Positions 8,256-15,192 of a stretch of 40,557 nucleotides of DNA are shown here, piece by piece. Below the pieces are notes generated by a model. It did not search any database, was not told the origin of the DNA, and saw only the letters and a program-made list of their open reading frames with translations. A program made the position numbers and the translations under genes. Positions within the stretch are counted from its first letter, which is position 1. Every line of letters starts with the position of its first letter. The DNA is from an uncultured Vibrio sp. (lineage in GTDB: Bacteria > Pseudomonadota > Gammaproteobacteria > Enterobacterales > Vibrionaceae): NCBI RefSeq assembly GCF_947488985.1, contig NZ_CANLBV010000034.1, positions 1 through 40,557 on the forward strand, in the 5' to 3' direction.

Positions 8256-8380
8256 TGAAAAATATGAAGCATTTAAAGTACTTGTTGGCCTTGGTCATGC
8301 TCTGTATGCTCTCTGGTTGTAGCTCGGCACCTCAGCCGACCCTATGTCTTCCAAATAACTGTGATATTTGGGGATACTAA
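8255..8380 (+). CDS. Very small lipoprotein (41 aa), uncharacterised
   Basis: The product is a predicted lipoprotein with a textbook signal: charged start MKNMKHLK, hydrophobic core YLLALVMLCMLS and lipobox LSGC followed by Ser-Ser, with Cys23 as the lipidated residue. The mature peptide would be only 19 residues, CSSAPQPTLCLPNNCDIWGY without its first residue being free, and includes two further cysteines. Ser at +2 predicts outer membrane sorting by the E. coli rule. Two in-frame ATGs (8255, 8264) exist. The gene lies between a 17-codon ORF and the gene at 8398, and only 17 nt separate it from the latter, so the three may be one transcript. No family recognised. Confidence 0.7.
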   Translation: MKNMKHLKYLLALVMLCMLSGCSSAPQPTLCLPNNCDIWGY

Positions 8381-8397
8381 CCGTAGGTACTAAAAGA

Positions 8398-8892
8398 ATG
8401 AATAACGAAATACCTGAAATTGCACATAATAAAAACCAATGGCTATTTAGCCAACTCGACATTGCCTACCCTGCAAAAGAGAGCCTTCTTGGTCGAGAGC
8501 TCTATAAAAGCCAACTTTCCCAAAAAAATTATCAACTTCTTCCCCAAGAGCAAACTCCTACTCACATTGATGAGCTGCATAAAGTCGATTTTCATAAATT
8601 AACCGTGCTTTTCTCACTCAATCAAGCTAGTACATACCAAAGTGAAACCGAAAGAGCCAATATCTTGGAGTTCTTAAGCCAGATAATGCTGTCGGATGAG
8701 CATGAGCTGTATGTTGGGACACACAATGGCGATGTCGTGGCAAGCGCCATTGTTACCGCGAGCGACGACGCACTGTTGATTTCGGATGTGGTTAACCAGC
8801 ACGATCACAACCTTGCTGGCTTTGCCAAACAGTTGTACGATCTCTGGACACAAAACCAAGGTACCAAGAGTAAAGTTTGGTTAGAAAAGTAA
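8398..8892 (+). CDS. Conserved-looking hypothetical protein, possibly GNAT-like
   Basis: The protein has 164 residues from ATG 8398. A longer frame from TTG 8368 would overlap the lipoprotein gene and has no ribosome-binding site. It is soluble, without signal or membrane segments. The C-terminal half has the look of an acetyltransferase fold: a strand HELYVGTHNGDVVASAIVT, then DDALLISDVV and a helix HNLAGFAKQLYDLWTQN. The acetyl-CoA loop (Q/RxxGxG/A) is not evident, so this is a weak inference from secondary-structure pattern only. It probably shares a transcript with the tiny lipoprotein gene before it. Confidence 0.6.
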   Translation: MNNEIPEIAHNKNQWLFSQLDIAYPAKESLLGRELYKSQLSQKNYQLLPQEQTPTHIDELHKVDFHKLTVLFSLNQASTYQSETERANILEFLSQIMLSDEHELYVGTHNGDVVASAIVTASDDALLISDVVNQHDHNLAGFAKQLYDLWTQNQGTKSKVWLEK

Positions 8893-9252
8893 CCTCTTTT
8901 TGCAGCGTTAATCTCATGCAATACGTCACATTTTGACAAGAGGCTAATAGCGTTCAGCTATTGGTCTCAATGATAGAATAATGAATGAGCGTCATTTCTC
9001 ATTATTTACTGGCTGTCTCAGCATTATAGTTTCTATGCTTTCTTTAATACCGATGATAATTCTGCACCGCGCTCGATTAAGTTTATTTTTGAATAAATGA
9101 CACTTGTTGCATAAAAATTGAGTAATAAGGTGATCCACTGCATATTTTGCGAAGAGAAAAAAGCGCCTATCGACAAAGTGTTACCTTTATCATCCCGAGA
9201 AATCAGATAACCCTATAGGATAAAGCTTGGATTCAATGAGAGTGGATTATCG
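8893..9252. other. Intergenic region before the HAD gene, with one hairpin
   Basis: These 360 bases carry no convincing ORF. An imperfect hairpin at 8940-8968 pairs CTAATAGC (8944-8951) with GCTATTGG (8957-8964), extended by GAG/CTC after a one-base mismatch. It lies about 50 bp past the upstream gene and has no T-run, so it may be a 3' stability element. The rest is AT-rich, and no clear promoter was identified. Confidence 0.4.
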
Positions 9253-9981
9253 ATGCGGTTGGAACAAACTAAGTGTGTAATTTTTGATTGTGATGGAACA
9301 CTGATTGATAGTGAAAAGCTGTGCTGCCAAGCATTAGTTAACGTCTTTTGTCATTTTGGTGCTTATCTTGACGTCAATGAGTGCTACACACACTTTCAAG
9401 GCGGAAAACTTGCTGACATCCTTATGGACACTCAGCAGCGTCTTGGATTGTCGATATCCATTGATAGCCTTGAACCGTTATATCGCTCTGAACTCGAAAC
9501 ACTGTTTCAACGGCACCTAAAGCCAATGGACGGTGCACTTGAGCTTATTGAATTTCTTAAGCGACAAGATATTGAATATTGTATCGCTTCAAATGCCCCT
9601 AAATCTCGGATCGAATCTTCGTTGACAATGACAGGAATGCTCGATGATTTTAAAGGTAAAGTATTTTCAGCGTTTGATGCCAATAGTTGGAAGCCAGAAC
9701 CCGATCTTATTATGTATACCGCAATGAATATGGGCTACCTACCCAATGAATGTATCTATGTTGATGATACATTAAAGGGTATTCAAGCGGGTGTTGGTGC
9801 TGGCATTCAATCTTTCCGTTTACGCCCAAGTCATAGTGAGTCGATAGCGAGTGATTCACAAACTGTCACAGCAGAACTAGCAGCGGTTGATATATACAGT
9901 TTAGGTGAGATTTCAGCTTGGATTAGTGGCAAACACTACTCAAGGGGGGGTATACCGAATCAGAGAGCTTTGGCAGGTTAG
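9253..9981 (+). CDS. HAD-superfamily phosphatase, YieH-like
   Basis: Predicted to be a small-molecule phosphatase, possibly acting on 6-phosphogluconate like E. coli YieH. Motif I FDCDGTLIDSE (about residues 10-20, nucleophile Asp11 and acid Asp13), motif II CIASNAP, the motif III lysine in SWKPEPDL, and motif IV YVDDT are all present, with an alpha-helical cap between motifs I and II (subfamily IA). The block FSAFDANSWKPEPDLIM resembles YieH more than other HAD phosphatases. At 242 aa it is about 20 residues longer than YieH. The extra tail begins at a run of seven G (9944-9950) and overlaps a convergent gene by 59 bp, so the C-terminus may have been altered by a slip in the G-run. Substrate is not certain. 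Confidence 0.85.
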   Translation: MRLEQTKCVIFDCDGTLIDSEKLCCQALVNVFCHFGAYLDVNECYTHFQGGKLADILMDTQQRLGLSISIDSLEPLYRSELETLFQRHLKPMDGALELIEFLKRQDIEYCIASNAPKSRIESSLTMTGMLDDFKGKVFSAFDANSWKPEPDLIMYTAMNMGYLPNECIYVDDTLKGIQAGVGAGIQSFRLRPSHSESIASDSQTVTAELAAVDIYSLGEISAWISGKHYSRGGIPNQRALAG

Positions 9982-10138
9982 CACATAATTCAAAGCTGAC
10001 AATTTTACTGAATTGTTTGGTATGAAAACCGCAAGATGCACAAGTAAACTTCTCGCCACTTGTTGAAAGCAGATACTCGTCATGTTGGCATAAAGGGCAT
10101 TTGATGTCTTCGATGTTTGGTGCTTTTGTTTTATTCAT
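9923..10138 (-). CDS. Small zinc-ribbon protein
   Basis: The 71-aa protein has two CxxC pairs, CPLC and CASC, 19 residues apart (about residues 14-36), a classic zinc ribbon. The order KCPLCQHDEYLLSTSGEKFTC is typical of small bacterial proteins of unknown role, possibly binding nucleic acid or protein. The start ATG 10138 gives MNKTKAPNIEDI. The 3' end overlaps the HAD gene by 59 bp tail to tail and passes through the same seven-base C-run; with one base fewer it would end at YPP, five residues shorter. No function assigned. Confidence 0.75.
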   Translation of the reverse strand: MNKTKAPNIEDIKCPLCQHDEYLLSTSGEKFTCASCGFHTKQFSKIVSFELCANLPKLSDSVYPPLSSVCH

Positions 10139-10231
10139 TATGTGTCACCTATTATTTCGGCAAGAAGGGAAGCGAAAAGTAAAGCCATGTACTAGGTTAC
10201 CTTCAAGCTTAATTAAAAAACATTTTGGACA

Positions 10232-10306
10232 CATGATAATCTTTCCTTTGCGACTGACTTCATGATAATGACAATCCAGAAACCAACCTATATACAGATT
10301 ATCATG
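10232..10306. promoter_or_regulatory. Three CATGATAAT boxes, candidate operator cluster
   Basis: CATGATAAT occurs at 10232-10240 and 10261-10269 in the same direction and at 10298-10306 inverted (ATTATCATG). The first and third copies extend to 10 bp (CATGATAATC / GATTATCATG). The cluster lies about 95-170 bp upstream of the zinc-ribbon start. A nine-base word three times in 75 bp is unlikely by chance even in AT-rich DNA; binding protein unknown. Confidence 0.45.
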
Positions 10307-10462
10307 TCGTTAAAAGCCAAATGCTCAACTTTTATGAGTACTCTTCAAAATTTATAGAGGTTTCCTGACAACATCACTTCTTGCTATTCACTCTTAAAAT
10401 TGAGTGCTATCACTCACGTACTATTTCCCCAATAACCTATTAATACGTAAATACATGAATAG

Positions 10463-10484
10463 AAAAGAGCTCATGATGAGCCCT
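10463..10484 (-). terminator. Rho-independent terminator of the chemoreceptor gene
   Basis: On the minus strand a 7-bp stem (AGGGCTC / GAGCTCT, one G-U pair) with an ATCAT loop is followed by TTTT. It lies 26 bp past the stop codon at 10510. Confidence 0.8.
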
Positions 10485-10509
10485 TTCGATTGATTAGATG
10501 TCGAACGTT

Positions 10510-11954
10510 CTATTGAGTGCGATATCTTACCAGTGTTTGAGATAGGGAAACCGACGCTTCAGTGAGCTTGGAAACTCCATTTGATGAATTATTAGCCACA
10601 TCTTTAATGACATCGGATTGGCTACGGATATCGTTAAGCTCGGCTGCAATGGTATTCGCAACGTTACTTTGCTCGTCTGCCGATGTGGCAATTTGAATGC
10701 TCATATCCATTAATGCTTGTTCTGAATCCGCAATTGAATTTACATCGTCACCAATGTTTGAAATCAGCTGACTACTAGTTTGTGCTTGGTTGACCGTTTG
10801 CTCAGTGATCTTGGCGATGTTCTGGCTCTCTTGCTGTAAGCGCTCAATCATCGCTTGGATCTCAACCGTAGCTGATTGGGTGCGGCTTGCCAGTGTTCTG
10901 ACTTCATCAGCGACAACGGCGAAACCACGCCCTTGTTCACCCGCACGTGCAGCTTCAATCGCGGCATTCAGTGCTAGTAGGTTAGTTTGTTCCGAGATTG
11001 CGTTGATCGTTGTGATTACTTCGTTAATTTGGCTTGTGTTAACGTTCAGGCTAGTGACAGAAGAGGAGGTTTGCTCGATCAAAGAAGAGAGGGTGGTGAT
11101 CTCTGATATCGCTTGTTGAACCTTGGTATGACTATCGTTGATCTGCTGTGCGTCTTGCTCTGTCTGCTCAGTTGCTCGTGCTGAAATATTAGACACTTCA
11201 TTTGCTGAAGCCGTCATCTGATCCATTGCGGTGGCAACCGAATCTAGCGAAGCATTCTGGCTCATGATTTGTGCTCCACTGCGCTTCAATTCTGTCTCGA
11301 AAGAAGTCGACGTTTCGCTCAGAGTCACGGCACTGCGGTTAACGTTACTGACTAACTCGCTCAGTGTGTCCATTGAACGGTCGAGCGCACTGCCAATCGT
11401 ACCAAACTCATCTCGACCAGAGTGAAAGCCAAGGCGTGATGTCAAATCGCCATCACCAATTTTTTGAGTGGTTGAATAAAGCACCCAAAGTGCGCCACCT
11501 AGGAAAGTTGCGACCCAGTAACAGAAAAGGCCAAAAGGCACACACCATAAAAAGCTGAGTAATAAAGTGTACAGTGCTTGCTGCTTTTGACTCTGGGTGT
11601 CGATGTTCGAAACGGTGAGAGAGTAATAGTTACCATCTTGTGCAAGTGCGGTAGCGGTAATCGCGCCACTGTTCATTACGACCGTTTGTTGAGGGCGTGT
11701 TTGCTTACGAAGCGTTCTAACAGAAGCAGGGGAATCTGATATTGATAACATGCCTTGCAGTTGATGCTCAACCTGCTGCTTTGCACTCGCGTCAATGTGT
11801 TGCACTGTGTGGGCGTAGTTAGCGCCAGCTAGGCTTGCCAATGCGGCGAAAAAGATAATGCGGCGAAAAAGATCAAGAAAATGACCCAAAACTTATCGTT
11901 GATAGACATCTTAACAAACAGTTTGTCTATCGTTCGAAATTGTACTTCTTTCAT
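10510..11954 (-). pseudogene. Methyl-accepting chemotaxis protein, frameshifted by a 17-bp tandem duplication
   Basis: This is a chemoreceptor: two membrane segments around a short periplasmic loop of roughly 90 residues, a HAMP domain and a full signalling domain with the hairpin tip [20 protein letters not shown] and [11 protein letters not shown]. The true start is ATG 11954 (MKEVQFRTIDKLFVKMS), with GGAG 5 nt upstream. This frame stops after 41 codons because AATGCGGCGAAAAAGAT is duplicated exactly (11840-11856 and 11857-11873) inside the first membrane helix. Removing one copy gives 1428 bp, a clean 475-aa reading frame running [16 protein letters not shown]. The rest of the gene is intact and readable only from a TTG at 11889 with no Shine-Dalgarno. 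It is either a recent null allele or a reversible switch. Confidence 0.88.
11840..11873. repeat. Exact 17-bp tandem duplication inside the chemoreceptor gene
   Basis: AATGCGGCGAAAAAGAT is present twice head to tail (11840-11856, 11857-11873) with no mismatch. Seventeen is not a multiple of three, so the gain shifts the reading frame, and loss of one unit restores it. Confidence 0.97.
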
Positions 11955-11960
11955 AAAAAC

Positions 11961-11985
11961 TCCATGGTAAATCCTTTACCGTGGA
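11961..11985 (-). promoter_or_regulatory. Leader hairpin covering the chemoreceptor Shine-Dalgarno
   Basis: An 11-bp stem (11961-11971 with 11975-11985, one G-U pair) with a 3-nt loop lies just before ATG 11954. The GGA of the GGAG Shine-Dalgarno (11960-11963) forms part of the stem in the minus-strand RNA, so folding should lower ribosome access. A dyad-symmetric protein site in DNA is the alternative. Confidence 0.55.
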
Positions 11986-12011
11986 CTCTAAATAACCGAC
12001 CCTGATAAGAA

Positions 12012-12027
12012 TGTGATCTATATCATA
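12012..12027. promoter_or_regulatory. CRP-type site upstream of the chemoreceptor gene
   Basis: TGTGATCTATATCATA matches the CRP consensus TGTGATCTAGATCACA at 14 of 16 positions, with further agreement in the AA and TT flanks. It lies about 58 bp upstream of the start codon at 11954, so activation by cAMP-CRP is likely. acpH, diverging at 12239, is more than 200 bp away. Confidence 0.7.
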
Positions 12028-12238
12028 TTGTAGTGAGAATTTGTGAGATTGTGTTTTTATTTTTGTGATTTTGGTTGGATATTTTTATTGTCTATGGGTT
12101 TCATGCAAAGAAGTCAATACTGATTAAAGCTCGCCAAGGCAAACAACTAGGTTTACTCTGTAATTTACTTGTGTACTTATTTATTTGCTAATTGAGCGCT
12201 TAGCTCACGATCCGTTATCGATACTTTAATGAGGTTCA

Positions 12239-12850
12239 ATGAACTTTCTCGCCCATCTCCACATCGCTCATCACTGCCAAAGCAACTTAGCAGGTAACCT
12301 GTTGGGCGACTTCGTTAAAGGTGATCCGAGCAAACACTATTCAGATTCACTTTGTGATGGGATTCGGCTTCATCGATTTGTTGATGGCTATACGGATCGT
12401 CATGATGTATCTCGCGCGGCTAAATCGCTGTTTTCCCGTCAAACACGACGCTTTGCACCTATTGCACTCGATGTATTTTGGGATCACTGCTTAGCCAATC
12501 ATTGGACTCAGTTCTCGCAGCAGACCTTAGAGCGTTTTTGTTTGGATAGCCATCAACAAATCTTTGAACATCAAGAACCACACTGGCCAGAAAATTTCGT
12601 GATGGTTCATCAGAAAATGGCTGAGCATAGATGGTTAGAGAGCTATCAAGACATGTCATCTTTAGAGGTGGTGTTACAGCGAATGGCGTTGAGAAGACCC
12701 AAGCTTGGTATGCTTGAGGTATGTTACGATGACCTCGAACGTCACTATGATACGTTGCAGTGTCACTTTAATCAGCTTTATCCCAACATTTTAGAAGAAG
12801 CGAAGCAGTTTCATGCACTGCAAATGAAGAAAAATCAAAAGGAAAGGTAA
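12239..12850 (+). CDS. acpH: Acyl carrier protein phosphodiesterase
   Basis: The enzyme removes the 4'-phosphopantetheine arm from holo-ACP in the cytoplasm. The 203-aa protein matches the AcpH/DUF479 family from the first residue: MNFLAHLHIAH, then GNLLGDFVKGDP, GIRLHRFVDGYTD, and ALDVFWDHCLANHW. These carry the conserved His and Asp residues that bind the Mn ion in this HD-like family. The block MALRRPKLGML agrees with E. coli AcpH (193 aa), and the length is similar. The gene is 57 bp ahead of the RhlE-type helicase gene; a TACAAT-like -10 in that gap suggests the helicase may have its own promoter. Confidence 0.92.
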   Translation: MNFLAHLHIAHHCQSNLAGNLLGDFVKGDPSKHYSDSLCDGIRLHRFVDGYTDRHDVSRAAKSLFSRQTRRFAPIALDVFWDHCLANHWTQFSQQTLERFCLDSHQQIFEHQEPHWPENFVMVHQKMAEHRWLESYQDMSSLEVVLQRMALRRPKLGMLEVCYDDLERHYDTLQCHFNQLYPNILEEAKQFHALQMKKNQKER

Positions 12851-12907
12851 ACAGCGCAATGCAGGTTTGCTACAATCCGCGCCTATTTAATCTTTGAGCA
12901 TCATACT

Positions 12908-14179
12908 ATGTCTGAATCTACAAAATCTTTTAACCAACTAGGATTATCTGAGCATCTTCTTAACACACTGTCAGAGCTTAATTTTACGGCTCCTACCAGT
13001 GTCCAAGAACAAGCGATTCCATTGGTATTAGAAGGTAAAGATGTACTGGCTGGTGCTCAAACGGGTACAGGTAAAACGGCCGCGTTTGGTTTACCGATTA
13101 TTCAAAGATTAATTGAGACGAAAGATAACGTTATTCCAAACCCTAAGCTCGTTCGTGCGCTTGTGTTGGTACCAACTCGTGAATTGGCACAGCAGGTGTT
13201 TGATAACTTAGCTCGCTACGCAAAGGGCACCGATATTAAAGTCGTAGTGGCTTACGGCGGCGTGAGTATGAAGGTACAAACGGATAAGCTACGCGGTGGC
13301 GCAGATATTCTTGTCGCGACGCCTGGTCGTCTTATTGATCATATGTTCACAAGGAACATCATGTTGAGTCAAACTGATGTTCTGGTATTGGATGAAGCTG
13401 ACCGCATGCTGGACATGGGCTTTATGCCTGATATCAAACGCATTCTTTCGCGTATGAATGAAGTTCGCCAAACGTTGTTCTTCTCGGCAACGTTCGATAC
13501 CAAAATCAAAGCGATTGCGTACCGCATGATGAAGTCGCCAAGTGAAATTCAAGTGACGCCGAAGAACAGCACGGCTGACACTGTGACTCAGATGGTTTAT
13601 CCGGTTGATAAATCGCGTAAAAGCGAACTGTTGGCTTATTTGATCGGTTCAAAGAACTGGCAACAAGTGTTGGTATTCACTAAAACTAAGCAGGGTACGG
13701 ACGCGCTAGTAAAAGAGCTTAAACTAGACGGCATCAAAGCGGCTTCAATCAATGGTGATAAGAGCCAAGGAGCGCGTCAAAAAGCACTGGACGATTTCAA
13801 GTCAGGCAAAGTGCGAGCGTTGATTGCAACGGATGTTGCAGCGCGTGGTATCGATATTCAGCAGCTAGAGCAAGTTGTGAACTACGATATGCCATTTAAA
13901 GCGGAAGACTACGTTCACCGTATTGGTCGTACAGGTCGTGCTGGTAACAGCGGTCTTGCGATTTCATTGATGAGCCAAGACGAAGCCTACCTATTGGGTG
14001 ACATTGAGCGACTACTGGATACGCGCCTACCTCAAGAGTGGTTAGACGGCTTTGAACCAAGCTTAGAAAAAGATGCAGCCCCCGATCGCGGTGGTCGCAG
14101 TAAGGGTCGTTCAGCAGAAAAGCGTAAAATGAAAGCAAAGCTTAAGATCCATCAAAACCGTGGTAAAGCTCGTCGTTAA
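12908..14179 (+). CDS. rhlE: DEAD-box RNA helicase, RhlE type
   Basis: ATP-dependent RNA unwinding, probably in ribosome assembly or RNA decay. In 423 aa the motifs appear in order: Q motif region FNQLGLSEHLL to SVQEQAIP (8-38), motif I AQTGTGKT (50-57), PTRELA (89-94), GG, TPGR (138-141), DEAD (162-165), SAT (193-195), then in the second RecA domain ATDVAARGIDI and HRIGRTGRAGN. A short lysine/arginine-rich tail follows (from about residue 396), as in RhlE. The Q-motif and TGTGKT context favour RhlE over SrmB or DbpA; vibrios carry several paralogues, so the exact orthology is not proved. A strong terminator follows. Confidence 0.88.
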   Translation: MSESTKSFNQLGLSEHLLNTLSELNFTAPTSVQEQAIPLVLEGKDVLAGAQTGTGKTAAFGLPIIQRLIETKDNVIPNPKLVRALVLVPTRELAQQVFDNLARYAKGTDIKVVVAYGGVSMKVQTDKLRGGADILVATPGRLIDHMFTRNIMLSQTDVLVLDEADRMLDMGFMPDIKRILSRMNEVRQTLFFSATFDTKIKAIAYRMMKSPSEIQVTPKNSTADTVTQMVYPVDKSRKSELLAYLIGSKNWQQVLVFTKTKQGTDALVKELKLDGIKAASINGDKSQGARQKALDDFKSGKVRALIATDVAARGIDIQQLEQVVNYDMPFKAEDYVHRIGRTGRAGNSGLAISLMSQDEAYLLGDIERLLDTRLPQEWLDGFEPSLEKDAAPDRGGRSKGRSAEKRKMKAKLKIHQNRGKARR

Positions 14180-14222
14180 TCAGCCAGATTAAAGATCTAC
14201 AATATATAAGATACTAAAAAAC

Positions 14223-14248
14223 GCCGTTACAGTTGATTCTGTAACGGC
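14223..14248. terminator. Bidirectional Rho-independent terminator
   Basis: A perfect 10-bp stem GCCGTTACAG/CTGTAACGGC (14223-14232, 14239-14248) with a TTGATT loop. T-runs follow it on the plus strand and, as the A-run at 14216-14221, on the minus strand. It serves the helicase gene and the convergent TetR gene. Confidence 0.93.
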
Positions 14249-14301
14249 ATTTTTTATATCAAGTAAATTAATTTACGGGCAGGGCAAACAAAAGCATCGG
14301 A

Positions 14302-15051
14302 TTAATGTTGTTCTTGATTGCACTTCCACACACAAGGTACTTCGTAAATCAGCTCTTCTAGGGCAGTAGGATTAAGTACCCACTCATCCTCGATTCGGAA
14401 CTTACTCACCATTTGTGAGTTGAAGAGTTGCCAATGCTTGAGCAGGGATTCTTCAGGTGAAGTTTTCATATCACCTTCGTTCCATATGTTTTCCATGAAC
14501 GGGGTTAAACATACCGCGGCGTTAGCGTAAATCATCATTTGCCATTTAACTTCGTAAATATTGATCAGATTGTCTGGATTAGCGTCGTTATATTGTTTTG
14601 CTAGTTCATTAATTTCTTTCTCAATATCACCAACATTGTCGATAAAATAATCAACCAAGTTATCTTCTTGTCGAACAGAGTCTGAAATTAGCTGCATTGG
14701 TCTGCGTGAATGAATCATGTTGGTGAAAAGGCGCATGGTAAACAAATAGATAGAGATGTTCGGTGCAATATCTTTTGGCAGCTCTTCCATGATCTTGCTG
14801 ATGTATGACTGAAAATAATCGTGCAAACAATCGCTGATTGCATGCCATATTTTTTCTTTGCTACCAAAGTGGTGGCGGATAAGGCTATGGGATACCCCAG
14901 CTTTTTCACTGATGTTTCGCAGTGATACACGGTCATAGCCACAGTCACAAAACATCTCTGCGGCAACCGCCATAATTTGAAATCGAGTTTCTTCCGCGTC
15001 TTTGGCGCTTCTTCTACCTTGTTTCTTTTCAGTCATCTTCATTTCACACAT
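14302..15051 (-). CDS. TetR-family repressor of the adjacent RND efflux operon
   Basis: The 249-aa protein has an N-terminal TetR DNA-binding domain about residues 20-70: ETRFQIMAVAAEMFCDCGYD, VSLRNISEKAGVSHSLIRHH and the FGSKEKIW turn. The remainder is an all-helical ligand-binding domain without recognisable ligand residues. It diverges from a three-gene RND efflux operon 141 bp away, and two related 20-bp dyads lie in between, so it is very probably that operon's repressor and perhaps its own. ATGs at 15051, 15042 and 15036 are all possible starts; an AGG just ahead of 15051 leaves the choice open. Confidence 0.9.
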   Translation of the reverse strand: MCEMKMTEKKQGRRSAKDAEETRFQIMAVAAEMFCDCGYDRVSLRNISEKAGVSHSLIRHHFGSKEKIWHAISDCLHDYFQSYISKIMEELPKDIAPNISIYLFTMRLFTNMIHSRRPMQLISDSVRQEDNLVDYFIDNVGDIEKEINELAKQYNDANPDNLINIYEVKWQMMIYANAAVCLTPFMENIWNEGDMKTSPEESLLKHWQLFNSQMVSKFRIEDEWVLNPTALEELIYEVPCVWKCNQEQH

Positions 15052-15096
15052 TTACCTGATTACCACATTCTACACTGTTTTTACTGAAATAAAAAA

Positions 15097-15116
15097 TACT
15101 GCACAGGTGGAAAGTA
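15097..15116. promoter_or_regulatory. Degenerate second TetR-type operator
   Basis: TACTGCACAGGTGGAAAGTA shares its left half (TACTGCACA) and the final AGTA with the better dyad at 15145-15164, 48 bp away. It lies close to the TetR gene, in position for autoregulation. The right half is poor. Confidence 0.5.
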
Positions 15117-15120
15117 AAAC

Positions 15121-15148
15121 TTGTATATTCCGTTCTATTTAATATACT
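15121..15148 (+). promoter_or_regulatory. Probable promoter of the RND efflux operon
   Basis: A -35-like TTGTAT (15121-15126) and a -10-like TATACT (15143-15148) are separated by 16 bp. The -10 box overlaps the left half of the operator at 15145-15164, the expected layout for repression by occlusion. Confidence 0.6.
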
Positions 15149-15164
15149 GCACACCTGTGTAGTA
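15145..15164. promoter_or_regulatory. TetR-type operator over the efflux promoter
   Basis: TACTGCACACCTGTGTAGTA is a 20-bp dyad with pattern TACT-N-CACA-SS-TGTG-N-AGTA; only the two N positions fail to pair. The size and symmetry fit a TetR dimer. It overlaps the proposed -10 box and is about 30 bp upstream of the first adaptor gene. Confidence 0.75.
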
Positions 15165-15192
15165 AATAATAATCATAGAATGGAGAGACATC

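Larger units (their letters stand above)
10139..10509. other. Intergenic region with repeated CATGATAAT boxes
   Basis: These 371 bases upstream of the zinc-ribbon gene and downstream of the chemoreceptor gene hold no clear ORF. They contain the repeated boxes at 10232-10306 and a terminator at 10463-10484, described separately. The remaining DNA is AT-rich without evident signals. Confidence 0.5.

Noticed and set aside
14223..14248. Strong hairpin considered as a regulatory dyad
   Set aside because: T-runs on both sides and its position between two convergent genes make it a plain bidirectional terminator.
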